A DNA stretch of 27,013 nt from UBA1547 sp035399865 (GCA_035399865.1 DAOPJW010000005.1:1-27013), one strand, 5' to 3'; shown: positions 6,015-14,132, counted from the stretch's first letter. Made by a program: numbers and translations. The notes: a model not told the origin generated them from the sequence alone.

Positions 6015-8894
6015 TTAAACAACAATATTTAATATTCGACCTGGAACATAAATAATCTTTTTTGGTTTCTTATCACCTACAAAATTTATAACGTTGGTAT
6101 TTTTTAAAGCTAAATCATTTATTTCTTCTTCGGAAATATCCTTGTCAACTTCTAGTTTGGCACGTAATTTTCCGTTGACTTGAATGACGACGGTTATTGT
6201 ATAGTCAATAACCATTTTTTCATCCCATTTTGGCCATTGGGTTTCTTGAATTAAATTTTCATTTCCAATTTGTTGCCAAAGTTCTTCAGCCATATGAGGA
6301 GCGAACGGAGCGACTAATTGAATTAAAGTTTGCAATGCATCTCTCCAGACATTTTCAGAAAAACCATCGACTTTATACTTATAAAGTTCGTTAGTGTATT
6401 CCATTAATGATGAGATAGCAGTATTAAAATTAAGTTTATGATAATCTTCGGTAACTTTTCGAACCGTTTTGTGTCTTAGATTAACGATAGCATCATCATT
6501 ATCGATGCATTTTTTGTCAGATTCTAGATAATTTTGTGTTAACACCCATACGCGATTAAGGAAACGATAGACGCCCGCAATGCCTCTCGAATTCCAAGAT
6601 GAATCCAATTCGACTGGTCCCATAAATAACAGATAAGTTCTTAGTGCGTCAGCACCATAGCCTTGATCTATAACATCTAAAGGATCGACGACATTTCCTT
6701 TGCTTTTACTCATTTTTGATCCGTCTTCGGCATTAATATATCCGTGGTACACTAACTTTTTGACAGGTTCCTTAAAATTAGTTAGTCCTAATCTATGAAA
6801 GACGTGAGTCCAAAATCTAAAATATAATAAATGTGCCACAGCATGATCGCCACCTACATAATAATCAACTGGTGCCCAGTAATTTGCAGAATCTACCGAC
6901 CAAGCCTGTTGATCATTTTTTGGATCAGTATAACGAATGAGATACCAGCTACTACAAGCATAGCCATCCATCGTATCTGTTTCACGTTTGGCTGGACCGC
7001 CGCACTTTGGGCATGTAGTGTTTAGCCAGTCTTCTTCTCTTGCCAAAGCTGATTTACCGTCACCTTTTGGTGCGTAATCTTTTACTTTTGGAAGTATTAC
7101 TGGAAGCTGATCTTTTGGAATAGGAACAGCACCACACTTTTCACAATGGACTATAGGAATTGGTGCTCCCCAATAACGTTGTCGACTAATCAACCAGTCA
7201 TGCATTTTATATATAATTTTTTGATGACCGATTTTATTTTCCTCGAGCCAAGCAACGATTTTCTCGCGAGCATCAGACGACAACATCCCATTAAATTCGC
7301 CAGAATTTATTAATTCCCCCTCACTAGTTATCGGTGATTCTTCGTTTAAAATCTGCCAGACTAATTTTTGATGTGCAGGTGTTAAATGACTAGCCACGTC
7401 TTTCTCATCAACCCATACTAAACTGTGTATCGCAAGTTCATTATTAGAAATTGTACCTTGATTTTCGAGATTATCGACTTCAGCTAAGAATGCTCTGGCA
7501 ATAGCTTTTCGATTTTGAGATTTATGCGAAGCACAATAAATTGCGGATGTTTTCCATTCTGATTCTTTTTTTATTGTCACACCACTAATTGCGGCTTCTT
7601 CACTGATTTCAGTAATTACTGCTTCCGCCGGAGTCTGACCATCTTCAACTCCGCCCATTATTGCAGTTGATATTCCTTCAAGTGTGCCATGCCAATCTAG
7701 TAAGGCATATTTACCAGTCGATTTATCCCTTAAATGGACTACTATTGTATTCCTTTCAATCATATCAAAACCGTCTTTTGGTGGATTATTTTGGTCTATT
7801 TCACAAGGCATAATGACCTGCCTTATCGGTAGTGAAAATTTTTTAGCAAAGGCATAATCTCGTTCGTCATGTGCAGGAACAGCCATAATAGCACCAGTAC
7901 CATAACCTATTAGTACATAGTCTGCTATCCAAATAGGAATTTTTTCATGATTTACAGGATTAATGGCATAACTACCAGTAAAAACTCCTGTTTTTTCGCG
8001 GTTATCCTCCATACGCTCGACGTCGGATTTTTGAGCCGATTTCTTGACATAATCAGTGACTAATTGCTTGGAATCTTTAGTAGCCAACTTTTCAACCAAA
8101 GGATGTTCAGGAGCCAACACCATGAAAGTCGCACCAAAAAGCGTATCTGGACGAGTCGTAAAGATAGTAATCTTTTCTTCATTATTATTTATAGAAAAAT
8201 CAATTTCTGCACCCAAAGATTTACCAATCCAGTTCGTCTGGGCTGTTTTTATTTTTTCTGGCCAATCTAAATCTGGAATTTCTTCTAGAAGTGCATCAGC
8301 ATATTCAGTAATTTTAAAAAACCACTGTTTCATTGATTTCTTTTCAACTTGAGTACCACAACGCCAACACTTCCCACCTTCGACTTGCTCATTAGCAAGA
8401 ACGGTCTTATCGACTGGACACCACCACTGTAGCGATTCTTTTTGATATACCAGTCCTTCTTCAAAAAATTTTGTAAATATCCACTGAGTCCAACGATAGT
8501 ACTCAGAATCGCTCGTGTTAATCTCTCGAGACCAATCTATAGATACGCCCATTCGATTGAATTGTTTTTTAAAGTTTGCAATATTTTCTGCAGTAACAAC
8601 ATCTGGTGCCGTACCGGTTTTAATTGCATAGTTCTCTGCAGGTAAACCAAAAGTATCCCAGCCCATCGGGTTAAGCACATTACAGCCATGTTGTCGATAA
8701 AATCGAGCAATTGCATCTACTATTGAGTAACTAAAGGCATGACCAGTATGCATACCAGCTCCACTTGGATAAGGAAACATCCCGGAGACATACATTTTTT
8801 GCTTGGATTTATCGATTACAACTTGATTAACCTTATGATCTTCCCAAATTTTTTGCCATTTAGGTTCAATTTCAGATGGATTATAACGCTTCAT
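6015..8894 (-). CDS. leuS: Leucyl-tRNA synthetase with an inserted Nudix-like domain
   Basis: Class Ia synthetase that charges tRNA-Leu. The HIGH motif is HTGH (49-52) and the KMSKS motif is intact (727-731). The CP1 editing domain keeps its Thr-rich TTRPDT (246-251) and conserved Asp in AHDERD (343). Zinc-type cysteines occur at 159/176/179 and 584/587/628/631. The 959 residues exceed the usual 800-870. The excess is a block at about residues 365-519, between the FSLPIRQVI strand and the SGEFNG segment. It contains a Nudix-like pattern at 414-436 that starts GGVEDGQ and ends TEISEEAAI: the EIxEE core is kept while three consensus positions differ (E to Q, R to T, G to A). The gene follows murF by 42 bases and is convergent with the 5539 gene. 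There is no Shine-Dalgarno; a TATACT lies ten bases from the ATG. Confidence 0.97.
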   Translation of the reverse strand: MKRYNPSEIEPKWQKIWEDHKVNQVVIDKSKQKMYVSGMFPYPSGAGMHTGHAFSYSIVDAIARFYRQHGCNVLNPMGWDTFGLPAENYAIKTGTAPDVVTAENIANFKKQFNRMGVSIDWSREINTSDSEYYRWTQWIFTKFFEEGLVYQKESLQWWCPVDKTVLANEQVEGGKCWRCGTQVEKKSMKQWFFKITEYADALLEEIPDLDWPEKIKTAQTNWIGKSLGAEIDFSINNNEEKITIFTTRPDTLFGATFMVLAPEHPLVEKLATKDSKQLVTDYVKKSAQKSDVERMEDNREKTGVFTGSYAINPVNHEKIPIWIADYVLIGYGTGAIMAVPAHDERDYAFAKKFSLPIRQVIMPCEIDQNNPPKDGFDMIERNTIVVHLRDKSTGKYALLDWHGTLEGISTAIMGGVEDGQTPAEAVITEISEEAAISGVTIKKESEWKTSAIYCASHKSQNRKAIARAFLAEVDNLENQGTISNNELAIHSLVWVDEKDVASHLTPAHQKLVWQILNEESPITSEGELINSGEFNGMLSSDAREKIVAWLEENKIGHQKIIYKMHDWLISRQRYWGAPIPIVHCEKCGAVPIPKDQLPVILPKVKDYAPKGDGKSALAREEDWLNTTCPKCGGPAKRETDTMDGYACSSWYLIRYTDPKNDQQAWSVDSANYWAPVDYYVGGDHAVAHLLYFRFWTHVFHRLGLTNFKEPVKKLVYHGYINAEDGSKMSKSKGNVVDPLDVIDQGYGADALRTYLLFMGPVELDSSWNSRGIAGVYRFLNRVWVLTQNYLESDKKCIDNDDAIVNLRHKTVRKVTEDYHKLNFNTAISSLMEYTNELYKYKVDGFSENVWRDALQTLIQLVAPFAPHMAEELWQQIGNENLIQETQWPKWDEKMVIDYTITVVIQVNGKLRAKLEVDKDISEEEINDLALKNTNVINFVGDKKPKKIIYVPGRILNIVV

Positions 8895-8904
8895 AACGCT
8901 ATTT

Positions 8905-8910
8905 AGTATA
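8905..8910 (-). promoter_or_regulatory. leuS -10 element close to the start codon
   Basis: TATACT on the minus strand, ten bases upstream of the leuS ATG, with only a weak -35 region. It predicts a leader of about three bases. A small palindrome (GTATAT/ATATAC) overlaps it. Confidence 0.45.
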
Positions 8911-8936
8911 TCAAAATATACCTCTGTTTTACAGTT

Positions 8937-10223
8937 TTATTTCAAGTTTGCTGAAAAAAAATCTTCTTTGGTTTTCATCCAAGCCGAAGATTGACGAACT
9001 AGTTGCTTTTCATCTTCTGTAGAATGTAACATAATTTTTACTGCTTCTTCTAAAAATATATCGCCTTGAGAACCTTTGAAAAGAACTACGGCACCCTCTT
9101 CGATAATACTTTTTACAAATATACCTGCTTGAATCGATGTCTTAAAGCAACGCACTTGGCAACCTTTTGCTCTTGAAGCTGGTGCTAAATATTTCTCGGC
9201 TTCATCACCAACTGTTATCACCCAAGCGAGTTCATTCATGTCACACATTTCTCCGAGCTTTTTGTGTTCTTCAGCCGAAACATCACCCAATTCATTCATA
9301 CTACCTAATACAACGATGCGTTGTGGAGATGATATTTTATAGACTTCACGGAGTGCCATTTCAGCTGCCAAAGGACTAGAATTATAGGTGTCATCAATAA
9401 TGATTGAATTTTTATAGCCCTTTAATATATTCATTCTTCCAGGCTGAGGCCGTATTTTTGATAATCCTGACACTATTTCCGAAGGATTCATATTAAATTT
9501 AACCGCAACTGCCGCTCCAGCAATTGCTGGTCTAAGCGAATGTTCGCCATAAACATGAATCTTAACAAAAACTGAATCACTATACTCTGGACATTTAAAT
9601 GTTCCCTCGTGACCATTTTCTATTGAATAGTCTGTACTCGTAAAATTATACTCTGCAACCGAACTGGTGCCATAAGTATTCATATTTACGTTAGTTAAAT
9701 ATTTGGCAAATTCTCCTTCGATATCTTCTCGATTAATTAGTGCTTGTTTTGAAAAATTAGCAACAGCCAATTCCTCTTTGGCAACATTATCAATATTCTT
9801 GAAAAATTCCATATGTTCAGGTGAGACCGCAGTCACTACGCCAATATCTGGTTTTAAGTAACGTCCAAAATGTTCCGTTTCTCCAATTCTATCCGAACCT
9901 AATTCTTGAACAATAATATCGACATCAGTCGGAGATTTTATTCTTGTACGTGCAGATTTAAAAACTGCCAACCACTCTTTTATACTTTTTATATTATCAG
10001 GATATTTAATTCCTAGAATTGCCAAAGGCGTACTCATATGAGTATTTAAATTACCCTCATTCAGACGAACACGAAAACTTTCGGATAAAACAGTCGCGAT
10101 GGCCACTTTAGTACTCGTCTTGCCGACACTACCAGCAACAACAACCAATCTAATATCAGGATGTTTCTTGAAGTACTTCCGAACATACCTTTCTAATTTT
10201 CTTTGGACTATATTTTTAAACAT
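8937..10223 (-). CDS. murF: MurF-type Mur ligase lacking the N-terminal domain
   Basis: MurF adds D-Ala-D-Ala to UDP-MurNAc-tripeptide in peptidoglycan synthesis. Seen here: the ATP loop GSVGKTST (31-38), the central-domain LNEGNLNTH segment, AVSPEHMEFF, and the MurF-type C-terminal signature RPQPGRM followed by IIIDDTYNSSP. The MurF assignment rests mainly on DDTYNSSP (MurF consensus DDxYNANP). At 428 residues it starts almost directly with the ATP-binding domain, so the usual N-terminal UDP-MurNAc-binding domain of about 80-90 residues is missing. A MurF-like or MurT/CapB-like role is possible. No Shine-Dalgarno; an extended -10 sits 11 bases upstream. Confidence 0.87.
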   Translation of the reverse strand: MFKNIVQRKLERYVRKYFKKHPDIRLVVVAGSVGKTSTKVAIATVLSESFRVRLNEGNLNTHMSTPLAILGIKYPDNIKSIKEWLAVFKSARTRIKSPTDVDIIVQELGSDRIGETEHFGRYLKPDIGVVTAVSPEHMEFFKNIDNVAKEELAVANFSKQALINREDIEGEFAKYLTNVNMNTYGTSSVAEYNFTSTDYSIENGHEGTFKCPEYSDSVFVKIHVYGEHSLRPAIAGAAVAVKFNMNPSEIVSGLSKIRPQPGRMNILKGYKNSIIIDDTYNSSPLAAEMALREVYKISSPQRIVVLGSMNELGDVSAEEHKKLGEMCDMNELAWVITVGDEAEKYLAPASRAKGCQVRCFKTSIQAGIFVKSIIEEGAVVLFKGSQGDIFLEEAVKIMLHSTEDEKQLVRQSSAWMKTKEDFFSANLK

Positions 10224-10234
10224 TTATATATAGA

Positions 10235-10240
10235 ATTATA
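10235..10240 (-). promoter_or_regulatory. murF extended -10 promoter
   Basis: Minus strand TGCTATAAT, a perfect extended -10, eleven bases before ATG 10223. The predicted leader is about five bases. Confidence 0.6.
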
Positions 10241-10278
10241 GCAAAATATTTAAAACATAAGTAAAATGAAATTATATT

Positions 10279-11022
10279 ATGATAAAAAAGACCAAAAAAG
10301 ACCAGGGTGATTATTTTCGTAACAGAAAATTATTTCAATGGAATCCAAATTTTGAATTGTTATTAGCAATTATTACTTTATTATTAACTTGGTTTATATA
10401 TTATGGAGCTTTTAATTTATACGAATCAAGTAATGTCGGATTATTTTTACTATTTATAATAATTGACAATACCTTAATAAATACCCTATTTCCACTATGG
10501 TGGATTACGAAGTATCAAAAAAGACCCCTTTCAGATCTCGGTATCACTAAGAATCTATTAATACCAAGCATTTTAATAAGTTTAATATTTGCGATATGGA
10601 AATTAATTGAACTGCCGAATTTAATCAATGGTTTCGACTACATTCCTCAATTAATCATTGGTGTTCTGATATTTTGGGAGCCATTTTTTGTTCTCGGTTG
10701 GCTACAAACACGATATGAAAAAAGTTTCGGGATAATCCCAGCAATATTTTTAAGTGCATTAAGTTTTATCGTATTTCAAATTGGTAGCGGTCCGCTTGAT
10801 ACCTTATTTTCATTCTTTCCAGAATTCTTAATATTAGCAACTGCTTTTGCGTTGACGAAAAATATTTTCGTAGTATGGCCAATCTATTGGTGTGTCGGAT
10901 CAACAGTAAACGAACTAGTACTCGGAATGCATTATGGATGGAATGCAGTAGCTGGCTACCTGATTGCAATAATTATTCAATTTAGTTTTATATATTATTT
11001 AATGAGGAATAAAAATGCTTAA
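10279..11022 (+). CDS. CPBP-like multi-TM protein with degenerate active site
   Basis: The 247-residue protein has about seven hydrophobic segments. The segment FWEPFFVLGWLQTRYEKSFG followed by IPAIFLSALSFIVFQIG is placed and spaced like the EExxxR...FxxxH motifs of CPBP (Abi/CAAX) intramembrane proteases. However, EE is EP, the Arg is not in place, and the His is replaced (FxxxQ). It therefore looks like a catalytically dead or repurposed relative, with moderate confidence in family only. It is divergent from murF. The next gene is a tandem paralogue that overlaps its last eight bases, so they are translationally coupled. Its own -10 (TAAAAT, 10262-10267) is 11 bases from the ATG. Confidence 0.75.
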   Translation: MIKKTKKDQGDYFRNRKLFQWNPNFELLLAIITLLLTWFIYYGAFNLYESSNVGLFLLFIIIDNTLINTLFPLWWITKYQKRPLSDLGITKNLLIPSILISLIFAIWKLIELPNLINGFDYIPQLIIGVLIFWEPFFVLGWLQTRYEKSFGIIPAIFLSALSFIVFQIGSGPLDTLFSFFPEFLILATAFALTKNIFVVWPIYWCVGSTVNELVLGMHYGWNAVAGYLIAIIIQFSFIYYLMRNKNA

Positions 11023-11683
11023 ATCATATATTAATTACAGAACAAAAAATAATAGTCTTTTCAAATGTAAACCAGATTTTGACATAGTCTTAGCTTTATT
11101 TACGCTTTGTTTAATGTGGATATCCTATTACGGTGTTATGAATATCAGTTGGTACAAAGGTAGTGATATTGTTTCCATATTGCTTTTTGTGATATTAACC
11201 AATATTTGTTTAGCAGTGGCATTTCCAATATGGTGGATAAAAAACCATAAAAAACAGCCACTTTCAGAATTAGGTTTAACAAAAAAATATTTAATTCTTA
11301 GTATAGCAATCAGTTTAATCTTGGCATTTTGGAGAGGTATCGATTTAATACCAGCAATGCAAAATTTAGATTTATCGATTTGGCTACCAGTCATGATATC
11401 AAGTGCTTTAATATTCTGGGAACCATTTTTTGTTTTTGGAGGTACTTCTAGTTTTACTTCAGACACAAGAGACGCCTACGTAGCTAAATTTACTTCTGAG
11501 GGGATAATATCAAATTGCACTTCTCCAATGTGTCAAAATCCAGATACACTCACAAGTTCACCAAATGATGTCATTACTATATTCTCCGCAACAACGTCAT
11601 CACCCTTATCTCCAAACATATCATCGCCCGTTGCGAGCGAATCATCACCAAACGCAACTAGTGCGTATATTGTATTGCCATAA
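11015..11683 (+). CDS. Truncated tandem paralogue of the CPBP-like protein
   Basis: Residues 1-146 align along their length with the preceding protein (shared YYG, FPxWWI, PLSxLGxTK, ALIFWEPFFVFG). Just after this last motif, near 11450, the similarity stops, and the final 75 residues are Ser/Thr/Pro/Asn-rich with no membrane segment. The second half of the membrane domain is therefore missing, replaced by sequence that reads better on the opposite strand (see 11440-11727). The start ATG 11015 overlaps the upstream stop and has GAGG upstream. It is probably a non-functional or altered product of a tandem duplication. Confidence 0.6.
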   Translation: MLKSYINYRTKNNSLFKCKPDFDIVLALFTLCLMWISYYGVMNISWYKGSDIVSILLFVILTNICLAVAFPIWWIKNHKKQPLSELGLTKKYLILSIAISLILAFWRGIDLIPAMQNLDLSIWLPVMISSALIFWEPFFVFGGTSSFTSDTRDAYVAKFTSEGIISNCTSPMCQNPDTLTSSPNDVITIFSATTSSPLSPNISSPVASESSPNATSAYIVLP

Positions 11684-11727
11684 TTAACAGAATCCAAAGC
11701 AACTATTGCAACTACCAAATTAACCTA
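11440..11727 (-). pseudogene. Possible decayed ORF fragment, two in-frame stops
   Basis: On the minus strand one frame reads as protein-like sequence for about 90 codons: an Ala/Val-rich start, a Gly/Asp-rich middle (FGDDSLATGDDMFGDKGDD), then HIGEVQFDIIPSEVNLAT and SLVSEVKLEVPP. It is broken by TGA (11533-11535) and TAG (11476-11478). The Ser/Pro-rich tail of the plus-strand gene is its mirror. I do not recognise the source. It could be a fragment brought in when the second CPBP-like copy was truncated. The following gap, 11728-11925, is AT-rich and I see nothing else in it. Confidence 0.35.
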
Positions 11728-11925
11728 CCCCCAACAAAAAATTAGTATATTAATTTGGTAAACGATAGAAAAGACAATGTTTTTACGAAATTTCTTTATA
11801 GGATATTATGTTAATGTTTGATAAAACCCCGACAATAACGCTAGGCATTAAAAGTTCGGTTAAAATAAAAACTCGGAAAACTAAAATTATACATGTCATT
11901 TAGATCTTCGAGTATTTTTTTAGCT

Positions 11926-13203
11926 TTAATTATCTCGAACAACACGCATTCCAATAGCTGTCCATATATCATCAGGAGTTGGTTCTAAACATAAATTCAA
12001 TACCCCAGCACCACCACCAGTAGTCCATTGACCACCACGCATAAAGGCACGCGTCGAAGTTTCGTCATAATTACTACACAATAATCCTATACCTCTATCC
12101 GATCCCCAACTATCACTACCAACTATTCCTGTAGTACTTGGCCTGGATATAACCGACAAACCGTTCATATTTAATAATGGGTCGTTCCATTCCTTCCAAT
12201 CCCAAGCCGATTCACCAGGTATACCTGGCTGATTGCCACCTGCAATAGTACCTTGAGTCCACTCGTAGATATTTCCTGAAATATCCCATATAACTTCGCC
12301 GTTAGTAAGAGTTAAAGTGCGTCGTTGATTAGATGGCGACGAATTACCAGTATTAACATAACCATTATCGCCACTAGTATCAGCTTGTATGGCATTAGTT
12401 GGATTATTGTCGGTGTGTCCCTTATATACAAAGCCATTATTTACCGATCCATTTGACCAATTACTAGCCACACTAAGAATGTTTTGGATTATTGTCATCC
12501 ATTCGGCTTCGGTAATCAAATGACAACCAGTTTCACAATTTTTCGTATATGAAGTGGCAGCAGTCAAGGCAGTTGTTTGCGAAATATTAGCTACAGGAGA
12601 ACCAACAGCAGTTGATACTAATTTTCTAGTGGCCGAGATTGGATAGTTTGCGATATCCCAAGTTCCACTGCTAGTGGTATGGTTTGTGTCACCTAACCCA
12701 TCACCATTATCATCAGCTTTAGCTTCATATTTCATTACACAAAAATCTGAAGTTCCATAAGTTAGACTTCCTGGCACATCGATGAAGCCACTCGGACAAG
12801 CACCAAGATCTACATAAGCAGATATCCGTGAGCACGCACCTGGATCAGACTCTTTTATATAAGCATTTTCAATCGAATTTTTGCTTGACTTTGGATTATA
12901 TCCCCTAATACAGTAACCCGAAGAGTCAGTGTTAACGTTAATTATATTGCCGTTGCTACTTGAAAATCCGAGTTCACTGTCAATACCAGAGCTTGAATCG
13001 TATTTTTTGCCAGTTAATTTTGTTTCTAAGTTATATATTTCCTCAGCAGAATACATTTTTTCGATATCAGACATAATACTAGCATCATAAGATTTCGAGT
13101 GAATAGCTCCATAAGATACAGTCGTAACTGCTGATAAAATTCCAATTATTGCTATAACAATAATAAGTTCTATCAAAGTAAAGCCTTCGTGATTTTTGTT
13201 CAT
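11926..13203 (-). CDS. Type IV pilin-like protein fused to an FGE/C-lectin-like domain
   Basis: The N-terminus MNKNHEGFTLIELIIVIA is a class III (prepilin) signal: cleavage expected after G7, Phe at +1, Glu at +5, then a hydrophobic helix. The rest (about residues 130-425) has hallmarks of the formylglycine-generating-enzyme/sulfatase-modifying fold, a C-type-lectin-like domain: LITEAEWMTI, GNIYEWTQG, RAFMRGGQW, and a final IGMRVVRDN. Its last 40 residues follow the layout of variable regions in diversity-generating retroelement targets. Several Cys could form disulfides outside the cell. AGGAGA lies seven bases before ATG 13203. It probably acts as a surface or minor-pilin adhesin. No reverse transcriptase or template repeat is seen in this window. 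Confidence 0.88.
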   Translation of the reverse strand: MNKNHEGFTLIELIIVIAIIGILSAVTTVSYGAIHSKSYDASIMSDIEKMYSAEEIYNLETKLTGKKYDSSSGIDSELGFSSSNGNIINVNTDSSGYCIRGYNPKSSKNSIENAYIKESDPGACSRISAYVDLGACPSGFIDVPGSLTYGTSDFCVMKYEAKADDNGDGLGDTNHTTSSGTWDIANYPISATRKLVSTAVGSPVANISQTTALTAATSYTKNCETGCHLITEAEWMTIIQNILSVASNWSNGSVNNGFVYKGHTDNNPTNAIQADTSGDNGYVNTGNSSPSNQRRTLTLTNGEVIWDISGNIYEWTQGTIAGGNQPGIPGESAWDWKEWNDPLLNMNGLSVISRPSTTGIVGSDSWGSDRGIGLLCSNYDETSTRAFMRGGQWTTGGGAGVLNLCLEPTPDDIWTAIGMRVVRDN

Positions 13204-13293
13204 ATAAAAATCTCCTAGGTTTATTATTGTGCTAATGTTATATTACCATAATTATATATACAGCTAAAATTAGTGATATTTTCCGACTCGCTA

Positions 13294-13325
13294 CAAAAAT
13301 ATAGATTCATTTTTAGTGAATCTAT
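13294..13325 (-). terminator. Terminator after tRNA-Ala
   Basis: ATAGATTCA (13301-13309), 7-base loop, TGAATCTAT (13317-13325), followed on the minus strand by ATTTTTG. It lies seven bases beyond the tRNA-Ala CCA end. Confidence 0.75.
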
Positions 13326-13331
13326 TTGTTT

Positions 13332-13408
13332 TGGTGGAGCTAGAGGGACTCGAACCCTCGACCTCTTCCATGCCATGGAAGCACTCTAGCCAACTGAGCT
13401 ATAGCCCC
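13332..13408 (-). tRNA. tRNA-Ala(GGC)
   Basis: Acceptor GGGGCTA/TAGCTCC, anticodon stem CTTCC/GGAAG with loop ATGGCAT (anticodon GGC), T loop TTCGAGT, encoded CCA. All four arms are intact. Confidence 0.97.
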
Positions 13409-13419
13409 TTATAGACGAC

Positions 13420-13449
13420 ATTATAGCATTTTAAGTAAAACGATTTCTA
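13420..13449 (-). promoter_or_regulatory. tRNA-Ala promoter (extended -10)
   Basis: Minus strand: TAGAAA (13444-13449), 18 bases, TGC-TATAAT with the hexamer at 13420-13425. It starts just after the candidate RNA's terminator. Confidence 0.6.
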
Positions 13450-13461
13450 TAAAATAATTAT

Positions 13462-13498
13462 AAAAAAATCGTCTCTTTTTATAAAGACGATCTTTTTT
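13462..13498. terminator. Bidirectional terminator
   Basis: ATCGTCT (13468-13474) pairs with AGACGAT (13485-13491). Six T follow on each strand (13493-13498 plus; 13462-13467 minus). On the minus strand it would end the candidate RNA at 13499-13590. Confidence 0.75.
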
Positions 13499-13590
13499 GC
13501 TGTTGCGCGCCCACCCGGGGCACGATTATTTTTTATTCATATTTTTGTTTTAAAGCTCAAAGGCTACCCCTTTGACGCACCAGCTATATC
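13499..13590 (-). ncRNA. Candidate structured small RNA, unknown class
   Basis: In an AT-rich gap (13450-13660) without a gene there is a compact structured stretch. On the minus strand, GCTG/CAGC plus TGCG/CGCA (13581-13584 with 13499-13502; 13576-13579 with 13504-13507) close a domain. It encloses a perfect 7-bp hairpin (13557-13563 with 13569-13575) and a GC-rich hairpin GTGCCC/GGGCGC (13518-13523 with 13507-13512). The latter pairs fully only on the minus strand: its G-U becomes C-A on the other. The intrinsic terminator at 13462-13498 follows directly. No ORF fits. It is not a recognisable SRP RNA, tmRNA, RNase P or 6S RNA. Confidence 0.5.
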
Positions 13591-13663
13591 AATATTATTA
13601 ATCAAATTTAAAATTAACACAAGCATTTTTTAATATACTATGGTTTTTTTTAGTAAACTATGC

Positions 13664-13811
13664 TAAAATAACACTGTTCAGAAGCACACGCGGATAAAGG
13701 CAAAAGGCGGGCGCTTACCTCATGGTAATCTCTCTTCTTCGCAAGAATCGCAAGTAACGGTCGATCTGAAGAGAATAAAGAATCAGAAGAAGAAAAGAGA
13801 GTACCAAACCA
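13664..13811 (+). promoter_or_regulatory. RRM gene promoter and long structured leader
   Basis: The extended -10 TGC-TAAAAT (hexamer 13664-13669) predicts a start near 13676 and a 135-base leader. The leader has the hairpin TTACC/GGTAA (13715-13719, 13724-13728). It also has a pyrimidine tract (13729-13740) able to pair either with GAAGAGA at 13768-13774 or with the purine tract 13786-13801. That second tract holds the only Shine-Dalgarno-like bases (GAGAG, ten bases before ATG 13812). Confidence 0.5.
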
Positions 13812-14132
13812 ATGGCACAACAAAACCTATTCGTCGGCAGTCTAGCTTATGCTACTAATGATGATTCACTCAAAGCATTCTTTGAGAAAATCGGTGAAGT
13901 TGCTAGTGCCCGAGTCGTGACAGATCGCGACAGCGGACGCAGTAAAGGTTTCGGATTCGTTGAATTTGTCAATGATGATGATAACCAAAAAGCTATTGAT
14001 CAACTTAACGGCAAAGAGTTAGATGGACGCGCTATTAGTGTCAATCTTGCTCGCCCTAAAGAAGATCGACCTCGCCGAGATTTCGGTGGTGGTGGCAATG
14101 GTGGAAATTCATTCCGCCAACGTAGCTGGTAA
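13812..14132 (+). CDS. RRM-domain RNA-binding protein with Gly-rich tail
   Basis: A single RNA recognition motif fills residues 4-81: RNP2 is LFVGSL (6-11) and RNP1 is KGFGFVEF (45-52), with the aromatic residues used for stacking on RNA present. The C-terminal 25 residues are rich in Gly, Arg and Asn (DFGGGGNGGN), as in cyanobacterial glycine-rich RRM proteins, which are often cold-induced. At 106 residues it is the normal size for the family. It stands alone with its own promoter, a long leader and its own terminator, so it is a single-gene unit. Expression is probably controlled in the leader (inference). Targets cannot be predicted. Confidence 0.95.
   Translation: MAQQNLFVGSLAYATNDDSLKAFFEKIGEVASARVVTDRDSGRSKGFGFVEFVNDDDNQKAIDQLNGKELDGRAISVNLARPKEDRPRRDFGGGGNGGNSFRQRSW

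Noticed and set aside
11128..11466. 112-codon minus-strand frame opposite the truncated CPBP-like gene
   Set aside because: The plus-strand reading has a clear paralogue next to it over the same bases; only the last part (from about 11440) joins the possible decayed ORF.
11684..11925. A DGR template repeat or reverse transcriptase downstream of the pilin-lectin gene
   Set aside because: No sequence resembling the 3' end of the gene and no RT motif is present in the gap or elsewhere in the window.
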